64,000 nucleotides of DNA from Enterobacter sp. 10-1 (lineage in GTDB: Bacteria; Pseudomonadota; Gammaproteobacteria; Enterobacterales; Enterobacteriaceae), in NCBI GenBank assembly GCA_002270295.1, contig NISF01000002.1:682001-746000 (forward strand). Direction: 5' to 3'. The notes beneath the pieces are model-generated. The model was not told the origin of the DNA, ran no database searches, and saw nothing but the letters and a program-made list of their open reading frames with translations. Positions 17,485 to 26,149 of the stretch are shown in pieces; position 1 is the stretch's first letter; each line of letters begins with the position of its first letter. A program made the translations under genes and the position numbers.

Positions 17485-18352
17485 TCAAACCACTCTGCCA
17501 GGCGTCTCCACCTCCGAAGAGACGCTGCTTTCCGGCGTAAATGAAAACGTCTACGAAGAGCAGACCCTCGGTGCGGAGCTGACGAAAAAAGATATTAACC
17601 GCGTCGCCTGGCGCTCTATGCTTCTGCAGGCCTCGTTCAACTACGAACGTATGCAGGCGTCCGGCTGGCTGTACGGCCTGCTGCCGGCGCTGAAAAAGAT
17701 CCACACCAACAAACGCGACCTGGCACGCGCCATGAAAGGTCATATGGGGTTCTTCAACACCCACCCGTTCCTGGTGACCTTTGTCATCGGCATCATCCTT
17801 GCGATGGAGCGCTCCAAGCAGGACGTCAACAGCATCCAGAGCACTAAAATCGCCGTCGGCGCCCCGCTGGGCGGGATTGGCGATGCGATGTTCTGGCTGA
17901 CGCTACTGCCGATTTGCGGCGGCATTGGCGCCAGCCTCGCGCTGCAAGGTTCTATCCTCGGCGCGGTGGTGTTTATTGTGCTGTTTAACGTGGTGCATCT
18001 CGGGTTGCGCTTTGGCCTTGCGCACTATGCTTATCGTATGGGCGTGGCGGCGATACCGTTAATTAAAGCCAATACCAAAAAGGTCGGGCACGCGGCGTCA
18101 ATCGTCGGGATGACGGTGATTGGCGCGCTGGTGGCAACCTATGTTCGCCTCAGCACCACGCTGGAGATCACCGCAGGTGATGCGGTGGTGAAACTGCAAA
18201 CGGATGTTATCGATAAGCTGATGCCGGCGTTTCTACCGCTGGTTTATACCCTGACCATGTTCTGGCTGGTGCGCCGCGGCTGGAGCCCGCTGCGACTCAT
18301 CGCGCTCACCGTCGTACTGGGTGTCGTGGGTAAATTCTGCCACTTTCTGTAA
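17474..18352 (+). CDS. agaE: GalNAc PTS enzyme IID, AgaE
   Basis: A 292-residue mannose-family EIID. After a polar N-terminal extension of about 35 residues come the family motifs L-T-K-K-D-I-N-R-V-A-W-R-S, L-L-Q-A-S-F-N-Y-E-R-M-Q and P-L-G-G-I-G-D-A-M-F-W. It acts with AgaW in the inner membrane to translocate GalNAc. The start lies 11 bases before the agaW stop. The N-terminal extension is absent from its paralogue AgaD. Confidence 0.94.
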   Translation: MASNQTTLPGVSTSEETLLSGVNENVYEEQTLGAELTKKDINRVAWRSMLLQASFNYERMQASGWLYGLLPALKKIHTNKRDLARAMKGHMGFFNTHPFLVTFVIGIILAMERSKQDVNSIQSTKIAVGAPLGGIGDAMFWLTLLPICGGIGASLALQGSILGAVVFIVLFNVVHLGLRFGLAHYAYRMGVAAIPLIKANTKKVGHAASIVGMTVIGALVATYVRLSTTLEITAGDAVVKLQTDVIDKLMPAFLPLVYTLTMFWLVRRGWSPLRLIALTVVLGVVGKFCHFL

Positions 18353-18369
18353 ATACAAAGAGGTATGCG

Positions 18370-18804
18370 ATGTTAGGTATTATTTTGACGGGTCATGGCG
18401 GCTTTGCCAGCGGTATGGCAATGGCGATGAAACAGATACTGGGCGAGCAGTCGCAGTTTATCGCTATCGATTTTCCGGAAACCTCAACGACCGCACTGCT
18501 CACCTCACAGCTTGAGCAGGCGGTGAGCCAGCTGGACGCTGAAGACGATATCGTTTTTCTGACGGACCTGCTGGGCGGGACGCCGTTTCGCGTGGCCTCA
18601 ACGCTGGCGATGCAAAAACCAGGGAGGGAAGTGATCACCGGCACCAATCTGCAGCTGCTGCTGGAAATGGTGCTGGAACGTGAGGGCCTGAACGGCGAGG
18701 CGTTTCGTCTGCAGGCGCTGGAGTGCGGGCACCGCGGGTTAACCAGCCTGGTCGACGAGCTCGCGCGCTGTCGCGAAGAGAAACCGGTAGAGGAAGGGAT
18801 ATGA
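18370..18804 (+). CDS. agaF: Aga PTS enzyme IIA, AgaF
   Basis: A 144-residue mannose-family EIIA with the phosphohistidine H9 in I-I-L-T-G-H-G-G-F-A-S-G-M and the later F-L-T-D-L-L-G-G-T-P-F. It receives phosphate from HPr. It is the only EIIA seen in the locus, so it probably serves both AgaV/W/E and AgaB/C/D. The stop overlaps the agaA ATG (ATGA), and a terminal acidic stretch ends the protein. Confidence 0.94.
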   Translation: MLGIILTGHGGFASGMAMAMKQILGEQSQFIAIDFPETSTTALLTSQLEQAVSQLDAEDDIVFLTDLLGGTPFRVASTLAMQKPGREVITGTNLQLLLEMVLEREGLNGEAFRLQALECGHRGLTSLVDELARCREEKPVEEGI

Positions 18805-19934
18805 CGCAGATTCTGCGCGCCAGACGCCTGCTGACCGAGCAGGGCTGGCTTGCCGATCATCAGTTGCGTATAGAAGCTGGCGTCATCACCGCAGTCGAGC
18901 CGGTTCCCGCCGGCGTGACCGCTCGCGACGCCGATCTGCTTTGCCCGGCTTACATCGATATTCACGTCCACGGCGGCGCGGGTATTGATGTGATGGACGA
19001 AACACCGGACGCGCTCGACAGGCTGGCAATATATAAAGCGCGCGAGGGGGTCGGCGCCTGGCTGCCGACCACCGTCACCGCGCCGCTGCCGGCCATCCAC
19101 GGCGCGCTGGAACGCATCGCCCGGCGAGTGCTTTCCGGTGGCCCCGGCGCGCAGGTGCTGGGCAGCTATCTGGAAGGGCCCTACTTCACTCCGCAGAATA
19201 AAGGCGCCCATCCGCCTGAGCTGTTCCGCGAGCTGGACGTCGCCGAGCTGGACTCCTTGATTACCTGCTCGCGACGAACCCTGCGGGTGGTGGCGCTGGC
19301 GCCGGAAAAGCCGGGGGCAATAGCGGCGATTCATCATCTTAAACGGCAGGGCGTGCGGGTGATGCTGGGCCATAGCGCCGCCACCTATGACCAGACCCGT
19401 GCCGCCTTCGCTGCCGGCGCCGACGGGCTGGTGCACTGCTACAACGGGATGAGCGGATTACATCACCGGGAACCGGGCATGGTCGGCGCCGGGTTCACCA
19501 CGCCGCAGGCGTGGCTGGAGCTTATTGCCGACGGGCATCATGTCCATCCCGCCGCCATGCGTCTGTGTTGCTGCTGCGCCGGGCAACGCATTGTCCTGAT
19601 CACCGATGCGATGCAGGCAGCCGGTATGCCCGATGGCCGCTATTCGCTCTGCGGCGAAGCGGTGGAGATGCGCGGCGGTATCGTACGAACGGCCTCCGGT
19701 AGCCTCGCAGGCAGTACGCTCTCGCTTGATGCGGCCGTTCGCAACATGGTCGAGCTGGCGGGTGCTGCGCCGGAAGATGCCATCCATATGGCTTCGCTGC
19801 ACCCCGCCCGCCTGCTGGGTATCGACGACCGATTGGGATCGTTACGCACGGGGAAATGCGCGAATGTTATTGCGCTAAACGACAGGCTACACCTTCAGCA
19901 AATCTGGATTCAGGGCCAGGCTCTCCCCCTTTAG
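18801..19934 (+). CDS. agaA: N-acetylgalactosamine-6-phosphate deacetylase AgaA
   Basis: A 377-residue amidohydrolase of the NagA family. Metal and substrate motifs are visible: D-I-H-V-H-G-G-A-G-I-D near residue 54, Y-L-E-G-P-Y about 120, G-H-S-A-A-T about 190, and V-H-C-Y-N-G-M, L-I-T-D-A-M further on. It removes the acetyl group from GalNAc-6-phosphate to give GalN-6-phosphate. I chose the ATG at 18801, which overlaps the agaF stop; a longer frame starts inside agaF. It is truncated in E. coli K-12 but complete here. It ends the first aga operon. Confidence 0.94.
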   Translation: MTQILRARRLLTEQGWLADHQLRIEAGVITAVEPVPAGVTARDADLLCPAYIDIHVHGGAGIDVMDETPDALDRLAIYKAREGVGAWLPTTVTAPLPAIHGALERIARRVLSGGPGAQVLGSYLEGPYFTPQNKGAHPPELFRELDVAELDSLITCSRRTLRVVALAPEKPGAIAAIHHLKRQGVRVMLGHSAATYDQTRAAFAAGADGLVHCYNGMSGLHHREPGMVGAGFTTPQAWLELIADGHHVHPAAMRLCCCCAGQRIVLITDAMQAAGMPDGRYSLCGEAVEMRGGIVRTASGSLAGSTLSLDAAVRNMVELAGAAPEDAIHMASLHPARLLGIDDRLGSLRTGKCANVIALNDRLHLQQIWIQGQALPL

Positions 19935-19956
19935 CCCTTTCATTATGTGTCATGTT

Positions 19957-19992
19957 GGCCTTCGCCCTCTGCGCGCAAGGCCTTTCTTTTTC
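19957..19992 (+). terminator. Terminator after agaA
   Basis: GGCCTT pairs with AAGGCC across a 14-base GC-rich loop that can extend the stem, and a TTTCTTTTTC tract follows. It separates the kbaZ-agaA operon from the agaS promoter. Confidence 0.65.
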
Positions 19993-20079
19993 TTGCGAAA
20001 ATAGCGTCAATCCCCGCGATTATTTAATTAAAAAAATATATTTATCATATAGATATATAAATTCATTGCTTTTTGATCA

Positions 20080-20182
20080 CAGTTTTCGTTTTATTTCTTA
20101 TTTCTTTAATTGAACTTTCGATTTCTTTGCTATAAATTTTATTTAACTGATTACATGAATAAGTGAAACGAAACGAAAGATA
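20080..20182. promoter_or_regulatory. AgaR operators upstream of agaS
   Basis: Within the 301-base gap 19935-20235 a plus-strand AgaR-like box lies at 20080-20103 (TTTCGTTTTATTTC core). A weaker one is near 20113-20136 (CTTTCGATTTCTTT), and a minus-oriented strong box is at 20159-20182 (plus strand GTGAAACGAAACGAAAGATA). The arrangement of facing boxes repeats the one at the agaR-kbaZ region. The second aga operon (agaS to agaI) would start here. No gene is seen in the gap. Confidence 0.75.
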
Positions 20183-20235
20183 GCGACAATTTTGCCAGCG
20201 TCTGATGTGGAATTCACACGACTAAGGACTGAGTT

Positions 20236-21390
20236 ATGCCTGAAACCTATACCGCAACCTCCGCCGCGACCGGCACCTGGACAGAAGCCGAAATCCGTCA
20301 ACAGCCCGCCAGCTGGCTCCGCTCGCTGACCAACATCGACAATCTCCGTTCGGCGATCGACGACTTCCTCGCGCCATTGCTGCGTAAAGACGATTTGCGA
20401 ATTGTTCTGACGGGGGCAGGAACCTCCGCCTTTATCGGTGAGATCGTTTCGCCCTGGCTATCGCGTCACACCGGAAAAAACATCAGCGCGGTGCCAACGA
20501 CCGATCTGGTAACCAATCCTATGGACTACCTGAACGCCGCGCACCCTCTGCTGCTGGTCTCCTTCGCCCGCTCCGGCAATAGCCCGGAGAGCGTCGCCGC
20601 CGTAGAGCTGGCCAATCAGTTCGTCCCGAACTGTTACCACCTGTCGATTACCTGTAATGAAGCCGGCAGCCTGTATCAAAACGCGGTAAACAGCGACAAC
20701 GCCTTTGCGCTACTGATGCCGACAGAAACGCACGACCGCGGCTTCGCGATGACCAGCAGTATTACCACCATGATGGCGAGCTGCCTTGCGGTGTTCGCGC
20801 CCGAAGCGATCAACAGCAGGACCTTCCGCGACGTGGCGGATCGTTGTCAGACGATCCTCACCTCGCTCGGCGAATTTAGCGGCAGCGTATTTGGCAATGA
20901 GCCGTGGCGACGGATCGTCTATCTAGGCAGCGGCGGATTACAGGGTGCGGCGCGCGAATCGGCCCTCAAGGTCCTCGAGCTGACCGCCGGTAAACTGGCG
21001 GCGTTTTATGACTCCCCAACCGGCTTTCGTCACGGGCCGAAATCACTGGTGGATAACGAAACGCTGGTGGTGGTGTTTGTCTCCAGCCACCCGTACACGC
21101 GCCAGTACGACCTCGATCTGCTGGCTGAACTGCGTCGCGACAAACAGGCAATGCGCGTGGTGGCGATTGCCGCCGAAGCCGCAGCCCCTGTCACTGCGGG
21201 TCCGCACATCCTGCTGCCGCCTTCCCGCGCTTTTATCGATGTCGAGCAGGCTTTCTGCTTCCTGATGTATGCCCAGGCGTTCGCGCTCGCGCAGTCCATC
21301 AGCGTTGGCAATACCCCGGATACCCCTTCCGCCAGCGGTACGGTTAACCGCGTGGTGCAAGGCGTCGTCATTCACCCCTGGAATGCTTGA
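20236..21390 (+). CDS. agaS: Galactosamine-6-phosphate deaminase/isomerase AgaS
   Basis: A 384-residue protein with two SIS domains, G-A-G-T-S-A-F-I-G near residue 60 and S-F-A-R-S-G-N-S-P-E-S about 110, then a second block with Y-L-G-S-G-G-L-Q-G and G-F-R-H-G-P-K. Genetic work in E. coli assigned it the conversion of GalN-6-phosphate to tagatose-6-phosphate with ammonia release. Length matches the family. It heads the second aga operon under AgaR control. Confidence 0.95.
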   Translation: MPETYTATSAATGTWTEAEIRQQPASWLRSLTNIDNLRSAIDDFLAPLLRKDDLRIVLTGAGTSAFIGEIVSPWLSRHTGKNISAVPTTDLVTNPMDYLNAAHPLLLVSFARSGNSPESVAAVELANQFVPNCYHLSITCNEAGSLYQNAVNSDNAFALLMPTETHDRGFAMTSSITTMMASCLAVFAPEAINSRTFRDVADRCQTILTSLGEFSGSVFGNEPWRRIVYLGSGGLQGAARESALKVLELTAGKLAAFYDSPTGFRHGPKSLVDNETLVVVFVSSHPYTRQYDLDLLAELRRDKQAMRVVAIAAEAAAPVTAGPHILLPPSRAFIDVEQAFCFLMYAQAFALAQSISVGNTPDTPSASGTVNRVVQGVVIHPWNA

Positions 21391-22281
<891 letters not shown>

Positions 22282-22347
22282 ATTGAACATAATTATATTA
22301 TTTCAACAACGCGTAACTCGCAGCCTATATCGGCAGGAATTACTAAT

Positions 22348-22824
22348 ATGAGTACTCCAAATATTTTATTAACCCGTATTGATAACCGCCTGGTACATGG
22401 ACAGGTTGGCGTCACATGGACATCAACCATTGGCGCTAACTTACTGATTGTCGTGGATGATGAAGTCGCAAATGACGATATACAGCAAAAGCTGATGGGC
22501 ATTACCGCTGATACCTATGGCTTCGGCATTCGTTTTTTCTCTATCGAGAAAACAGTCGCGATCATTTCAAAGGCAGCCCCTCATCAAAAGATTTTTCTAA
22601 TCTGCCGCACTCCGGCCATTGTCAGAAAGCTGATCGAAGGCGGCCTGTCGTTAAAAGATGTCAACGTAGGAAATATGCATTTCTCTGAGGGGAAAAAACA
22701 GATCAGCAGCAAGGTATATGTCGATGATCGTGATTTAGACGATCTACGATTTATCAAGCGCAGCGGCGTTAATCTATTTATTCAGGACGTTCCTGGTGAT
22801 GCGAAAGAGGGCATTCCTGATTAA
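22348..22824 (+). CDS. agaB: Galactosamine PTS enzyme IIB, AgaB
   Basis: A 158-residue mannose-family EIIB with the active histidine in R-I-D-N-R-L-V-H-G-Q-V-G (about H18) and V-N-V-G-N-M-H-F. It is a paralogue of AgaV and belongs to the AgaBCD permease for galactosamine. Base composition here (22282-22700) is more AT-rich than the surrounding aga genes. No EIIA gene accompanies it, so AgaF must supply phosphate (inference). Confidence 0.93.
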   Translation: MSTPNILLTRIDNRLVHGQVGVTWTSTIGANLLIVVDDEVANDDIQQKLMGITADTYGFGIRFFSIEKTVAIISKAAPHQKIFLICRTPAIVRKLIEGGLSLKDVNVGNMHFSEGKKQISSKVYVDDRDLDDLRFIKRSGVNLFIQDVPGDAKEGIPD

Positions 22825-22876
22825 TTGCAGAGTCTCGGTATTCTAATAGCTAAAGTCACCATTACGAGGCAACAAA

Positions 22877-23680
22877 ATGCACGAAATTACACTCCTTCAG
22901 GGAATATCCCTGGCCGCGTTAGTTTTTGTTCTTGGGATAGATTTTTGGCTGGAAGCACTGTTCCTTTTTCGTCCGATTATTGTCTGTACCCTTACCGGAG
23001 CGATTCTTGGCGATATCCATATTGGTTTGATCACCGGCGGCCTCACCGAGCTGGCTTTTGCAGGCCTGACGCCTGCCGGAGGCGTGCAGCCGCCGAACCC
23101 TATTATGGCAGGCGTAATGACGACCGTCATCGCCTGGACAACCGGGGTGGACGCGAAAACCGCAATTGGTTTAGGTCTGCCGTTTAGCCTGCTGATGCAG
23201 TATGTCATTCTGTTTTTCTACTCGGCATTTTCACTCTTTATGTCAAAAGCCGATAAGTGCGCGAAAGAAGCTAATACGGCGGCATTCTCCCGTCTTAACT
23301 GGACCACAACGCTCATTGTCGCCTGCTCCTATGCGGTTATCGCCTTTCTCTGTACCTATCTTGCGCAGGGCGCGATGCAGGCGCTGGTAAAAGCCATGCC
23401 GGCCTGGCTGACGCATGGTTTTGAAGTCGCTGGCGGCATACTGCCCGCGGTAGGTTTTGGCCTGCTGCTGCGCGTCATGTTCAAAGCCCAATACATCCCT
23501 TACCTCATCGCCGGCTTCCTGTTCGTATGCTATATCCAGGTCAGTAACCTGCTGCCGGTTGCGGTATTAGGCGCCGGGTTTGCGGTCTATGAATTCTTTA
23601 ATGCCAAAGCTAAAAATGCCGCCCAGGCGCAGGCGATAGCCCAGAAAAACGATGCAGAGGATTACAGCAATGGGATCTGA
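22877..23680 (+). CDS. agaC: Galactosamine PTS enzyme IIC, AgaC
   Basis: A 267-residue membrane EIIC (mannose family) with F-R-P-I-I-V-C-T-L-T-G-A-I-L-G-D near residue 35 and G-L-T-E-L-A-F-A-G about 60. It overlaps agaD by 11 bases, exactly as agaW overlaps agaE. It is paralogous to AgaW. Confidence 0.94.
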   Translation: MHEITLLQGISLAALVFVLGIDFWLEALFLFRPIIVCTLTGAILGDIHIGLITGGLTELAFAGLTPAGGVQPPNPIMAGVMTTVIAWTTGVDAKTAIGLGLPFSLLMQYVILFFYSAFSLFMSKADKCAKEANTAAFSRLNWTTTLIVACSYAVIAFLCTYLAQGAMQALVKAMPAWLTHGFEVAGGILPAVGFGLLLRVMFKAQYIPYLIAGFLFVCYIQVSNLLPVAVLGAGFAVYEFFNAKAKNAAQAQAIAQKNDAEDYSNGI

Positions 23681-24461
23681 AATTAGTAAAAAAGACATTA
23701 CTCGCCTGGGGTTTCGCTCCTCTCTGCTTCAGGCCAGCTTTAACTATGAGCGTATGCAGGCCGGTGGGTTTACGTGGGCAATGCTGCCGATCCTGAAGAA
23801 GATCTACAAAGGCGACAAAGAGGGCCTCAGCGCCGCCATGAAGGATCATCTGGAATTCATTAACACGCACCCGAACCTGGTAGGCTTCCTGATGGGTCTG
23901 CTGATTTCAATGGAAGAAAAAGGCGAAGACCGCAGCACCATCAAAGGGCTGAAAGTCGCGCTTTTCGGACCTATCGCCGGCATCGGCGACGCAATATTCT
24001 GGTTCACCCTGTTGCCGATTATGGCCGGGATCTGCTCCTCCTTCGCCAGCCAGGGCAACCTGCTGGGGCCTATTTTGTTCTTCGCGGTCTATCTTGCCAT
24101 CTTCTTCCTGCGCGTGGGCTGGACGCATGTCGGCTATTCGGTGGGGATAAAAGCGATCGATAAGGTACGGGAAAACTCGCAGATGATCGCCCGTTCGGCG
24201 ACGATACTTGGTATCACGGTAATTGGCGGCCTGATTGCGTCCTACGTGCATATTAACGTCGTCACCACCTTTGCCATCGACGCCACGCATAACGTTGCGC
24301 TGCAGCAGGACTTTTTCGACAAGGTGTTCCCAAACATCTTACCAATGGGCTATACCCTGCTGATGTATTACCTGCTGCGGGTGAAAAAAGCGCACCCTGT
24401 ATTGCTGATTGCCGTCACCTTCGTGCTGGCGATTCTGGGTTCCGCGCTGGGGATTTTGTAA
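23670..24461 (+). CDS. agaD: Galactosamine PTS enzyme IID, AgaD
   Basis: A 263-residue EIID, the same length as the E. coli protein. It begins MGSEISKKDITRLGFRSS and has Q-A-S-F-N-Y-E-R-M-Q and G-P-I-A-G-I-G-D-A-I-F-W. I chose the ATG at 23670 rather than the longer reading from 23652, because conservation starts there. It forms the membrane complex with AgaC. AgaI begins immediately after its stop. Confidence 0.94.
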   Translation: MGSEISKKDITRLGFRSSLLQASFNYERMQAGGFTWAMLPILKKIYKGDKEGLSAAMKDHLEFINTHPNLVGFLMGLLISMEEKGEDRSTIKGLKVALFGPIAGIGDAIFWFTLLPIMAGICSSFASQGNLLGPILFFAVYLAIFFLRVGWTHVGYSVGIKAIDKVRENSQMIARSATILGITVIGGLIASYVHINVVTTFAIDATHNVALQQDFFDKVFPNILPMGYTLLMYYLLRVKKAHPVLLIAVTFVLAILGSALGIL

Positions 24462-25172
24462 ATGAGCAGGATGACGTTTCAGGAACTGAGCGATTACCGT
24501 GCGCTGAGCAAGGAGGTCAGCGAGCGATTGCTGGCGCTCATTAAGCGTAAGCCCGACGCGGTGATTTGTCTGGCGACGGGCGCGACGCCGCTGCTGGCCT
24601 ATCAAATGTTTGTTGAAAAGGCGCTGGCACAAAAAGCGGATACCAGTCGGGTCATCTTCGTGAAGCTCGACGAATGGGTTGGCCTGTCAGCCGATAACCC
24701 GGCGACCTGCGAAGCGTTTTTGCAGCAGCATATTATCCTGCCGCTCGCCGTCACGCCCGATCGCTATATTGCGTTTGCTTCCGATAAGCCTGACGAACAG
24801 GAATGCCAACGGGTTGTTGAACAGATTGCACGGTGTGGCGGTTTAGACCTTTGCCTGTTGGGGATAGGTAAGAACGGCCATTTAGGGCTTAACGAACCGG
24901 ACGACGTCCTGGAACCCGCCTGCCATATTACCTATCTCGATGAGCGTACCCGCCTGCACGATATGCTGAAACAGGCGTCAGCGCCCGTCGAGCAGGGGAT
25001 CACCCTCGGTCTTAGGGATATTCTGGCGGCAAAAGAGGTGTTACTGCTGGTTGCAGGTGAGGGAAAACAGCAGGCGTTCGCCGCGTTCAGAGAAGGGAAA
25101 GTATCAACTCGCGTTCCGGCATCGTTCCTGTGGCTACACTCGCAGGCAACCTGTTTGTACTACGCAATGTAG
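24462..25172 (+). CDS. agaI: NagB-like isomerase AgaI
   Basis: A 236-residue NagB/6-phosphogluconolactonase-fold protein with C-L-A-T-G-A-T-P-L, K-L-D-E-W-V-G-L and the catalytic-region motif G-I-G-K-N-G-H-L-G-L-N-E-P. It was named as a GalN-6-phosphate deaminase, but in E. coli it proved dispensable for GalN growth while AgaS did the reaction; its true role is open. It starts directly after agaD and ends the operon. Confidence 0.92.
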   Translation: MSRMTFQELSDYRALSKEVSERLLALIKRKPDAVICLATGATPLLAYQMFVEKALAQKADTSRVIFVKLDEWVGLSADNPATCEAFLQQHIILPLAVTPDRYIAFASDKPDEQECQRVVEQIARCGGLDLCLLGIGKNGHLGLNEPDDVLEPACHITYLDERTRLHDMLKQASAPVEQGITLGLRDILAAKEVLLLVAGEGKQQAFAAFREGKVSTRVPASFLWLHSQATCLYYAM

Positions 25173-25203
25173 GAGCAGCCGGGCGGAGCTGCTCCCGCCC
25201 GGC
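25171..25203. terminator. Overlapping hairpins between agaI and rsmI
   Basis: Two mutually exclusive stems exist: GGAGCAG/CTGCTCC (25172-25178 with 25189-25195) and GCCGGGCGG/CCGCCCGGC (25178-25186 with 25195-25203). The gap lies between convergent genes, so it is probably a bidirectional terminator. T-tails are short. Confidence 0.65.
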
Positions 25204-25222
25204 TTATTGAATACAGGGTAAC

Positions 25223-26086
25223 CTACTCGCCCTGCTGCTCCAGCGCGTGCTTATACAACGCGTTTTTCTTCACGCCGTGAATTTCAGCGGCCAGCGCGGC
25301 GGCTTTTTTCAGCGGCAGCTCCGCCTGCAGCAGGGCCAGCGTACGCAGCGCGTCCGCTGGCAGGGCCTCTTCCTGGGCTTTGAATCCTTCGACGATCAGC
25401 ACCATTTCGCCTTTACGACGGTTCTCATCTTCCTTCACCCACGCCAGCAGCTCGCCGATTGGCGCGCCGTGGATAGATTCCCAGGTTTTAGTCAGTTCGC
25501 GCGCCAGCACCACGTAGCGGGACTCTCCCAGCACCGTGCAGATATCTTCCAGGCTCTCCAGCAGGCGGTGGGTGGATTCATAGAAAATAATCGTCCGCGG
25601 CTCTTCTTCCAGCGCCTTCAGCGTATCGCGACGCCCCTTCGACTTTGCCGGCAGAAAGCCTTCATAGCAGAAGCGGTCGGACGGCAGGCCCGCCGCGCTC
25701 AGAGCGGCAATCGCTGCGCACGGCCCCGGCAGCGGCACCACGCGGATATTGGCTTCGCGGCAGGTGCGCACCAGATGATAGCCGGGATCGTTGATCAGCG
25801 GGGTACCGGCATCAGATACCAGCGCGATGTTTTGCCCGTCCTGCAATTTTGCCAGAAGTGTTTCAGCTTTTTGCTGTTCATTATGGTCGTGCAGGGCAAA
25901 TAATCGGGCGTTAATTCCAAAATGCTGGAGCAGTAAACCGGTATGGCGGGTATCTTCTGCAGCAATTAAATCAACGGCTTGCAACACCTCCAGCGCACGC
26001 TGCGTGATATCAGACAGATTACCTATCGGCGTGGGCACAATATAGAGCTGCCCCTGAGAATTATCTGCTGATTCGTGTTGTTTCAT
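25223..26086 (-). CDS. rsmI: 16S rRNA (cytidine-1402-2'-O)-methyltransferase RsmI
   Basis: A 287-residue tetrapyrrole-methylase-fold enzyme. It has [10 protein letters not shown] near residue 15, A-E-D-T-R-H-T about 43, [13 protein letters not shown] about 90, and P-L-P-G-P-C-A about 120. It adds the 2'-O-methyl to C1402 in the ribosomal decoding centre using S-adenosylmethionine. It is divergent from lpoA with a 63-base gap, the order found in E. coli. Confidence 0.96.
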   Translation of the reverse strand: MKQHESADNSQGQLYIVPTPIGNLSDITQRALEVLQAVDLIAAEDTRHTGLLLQHFGINARLFALHDHNEQQKAETLLAKLQDGQNIALVSDAGTPLINDPGYHLVRTCREANIRVVPLPGPCAAIAALSAAGLPSDRFCYEGFLPAKSKGRRDTLKALEEEPRTIIFYESTHRLLESLEDICTVLGESRYVVLARELTKTWESIHGAPIGELLAWVKEDENRRKGEMVLIVEGFKAQEEALPADALRTLALLQAELPLKKAAALAAEIHGVKKNALYKHALEQQGE

Positions 26087-26149
26087 TGTCTCGTCCGTAT
26101 TGCCGAATTAATATTGAGCATTGAGCCAAAAAAATATCACTGGATACAT

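Noticed and set aside
18393..19436. 347-residue ORF opposite agaF and agaA
   Set aside because: Crosses two tightly coupled real genes; shadow frame.
22825..22876. Possible terminator between agaB and agaC
   Set aside because: No stable hairpin with a T-run could be found in the 52-base gap.
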